From contig PGTJ01000164.1 in the NCBI GenBank assembly GCA_002794515.1, forward strand, positions 1-6,105: a stretch of DNA of 6,105 bases, given 5' to 3'. The notes beneath the pieces were generated by a model. That model saw only the letters and a program-made list of their open reading frames with translations. It ran no database searches and was not told where the DNA came from. A program made the translations under genes and the position numbers. Each line of letters begins with the position of its first letter. Position 1 is the first letter of the stretch. Shown one piece after another: positions 6,095 through 6,105 of the stretch. This DNA is from Phototrophicales bacterium. Its GTDB lineage: Bacteria; Chloroflexota; Anaerolineae; Aggregatilineales; Phototrophicaceae.

Positions 6095-6099
6095 AAGGA
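6095..6099 (+). promoter_or_regulatory. Possible ribosome binding site of the next operon gene
   Basis: AAGGA lies 19 nt after the trpD stop and 6 nt from the window edge. The short gap has no terminator hairpin, so the operon probably continues with a gene starting just outside the window. trpC would be the usual follower, but that is a guess. Confidence 0.4.
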
Positions 6100-6105
6100 T
6101 ACCCG

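Noticed and set aside
1..6105. CRISPR array, tRNA or rRNA gene, insertion sequence, integron site
   Set aside because: No regularly spaced repeats, no T-arm-like TTCGANTC block in a cloverleaf, no rRNA-like tracts, and no transposase or terminal inverted repeats were seen on reading both strands.

Overview
The window holds the first part of a tryptophan biosynthesis operon on the + strand, together with a tyrosine-recombinase-like gene and one unrecognised gene. Base composition looks close to balanced. The general look of the proteins, a T-box leader on a trp operon, and the gene order trpE - histidine-phosphatase-like - trpG - trpD suggest a Gram-positive-like or Chloroflexota (Anaerolineae-type) bacterium. 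This assignment is inferred from memory of such genomes and is not proved by the window. Nothing here looks like a phage, plasmid or transposon.

Layout. Positions 3-959 (+) encode the C-terminal part of a tyrosine-recombinase-fold protein. Its frame stays open to the left edge, so the true start lies outside the window. Most of its catalytic residues look replaced. Positions 960-1210 are non-coding and hold three hairpins, one of which resembles a bidirectional terminator. Positions 1211-1765 (-) encode a 184-residue protein I do not recognise. It converges on the recombinase gene and diverges from the trp operon. Positions 1766-2201 are a regulatory region with back-to-back sigma-70-type promoters and a tryptophan T-box leader that ends in an antiterminator/terminator switch.

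The operon runs trpE (2202-3728), a histidine-phosphatase-superfamily gene (3776-4441), trpG (4438-5016) and trpD (5044-6075). TrpE and TrpG together form anthranilate synthase, which converts chorismate and glutamine to anthranilate. TrpD then adds phosphoribosyl from PRPP. A Shine-Dalgarno-like AAGGA sits at the right edge, so at least one more gene probably follows; trpC is the natural guess.

Two levels of control are visible. Uncharged tRNA-Trp should be sensed by the T-box, which has specifier UGG and the acceptor-pairing bulge UGGC. Free tryptophan should inhibit TrpE through the LLES-type site. The most unusual gene is the phosphatase-like one. Its signature reads RPGET instead of RHGET, so the phospho-accepting histidine is a proline, while the other active-site residues are kept. 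It sits between the two anthranilate synthase subunit genes and overlaps trpG by 4 bases.
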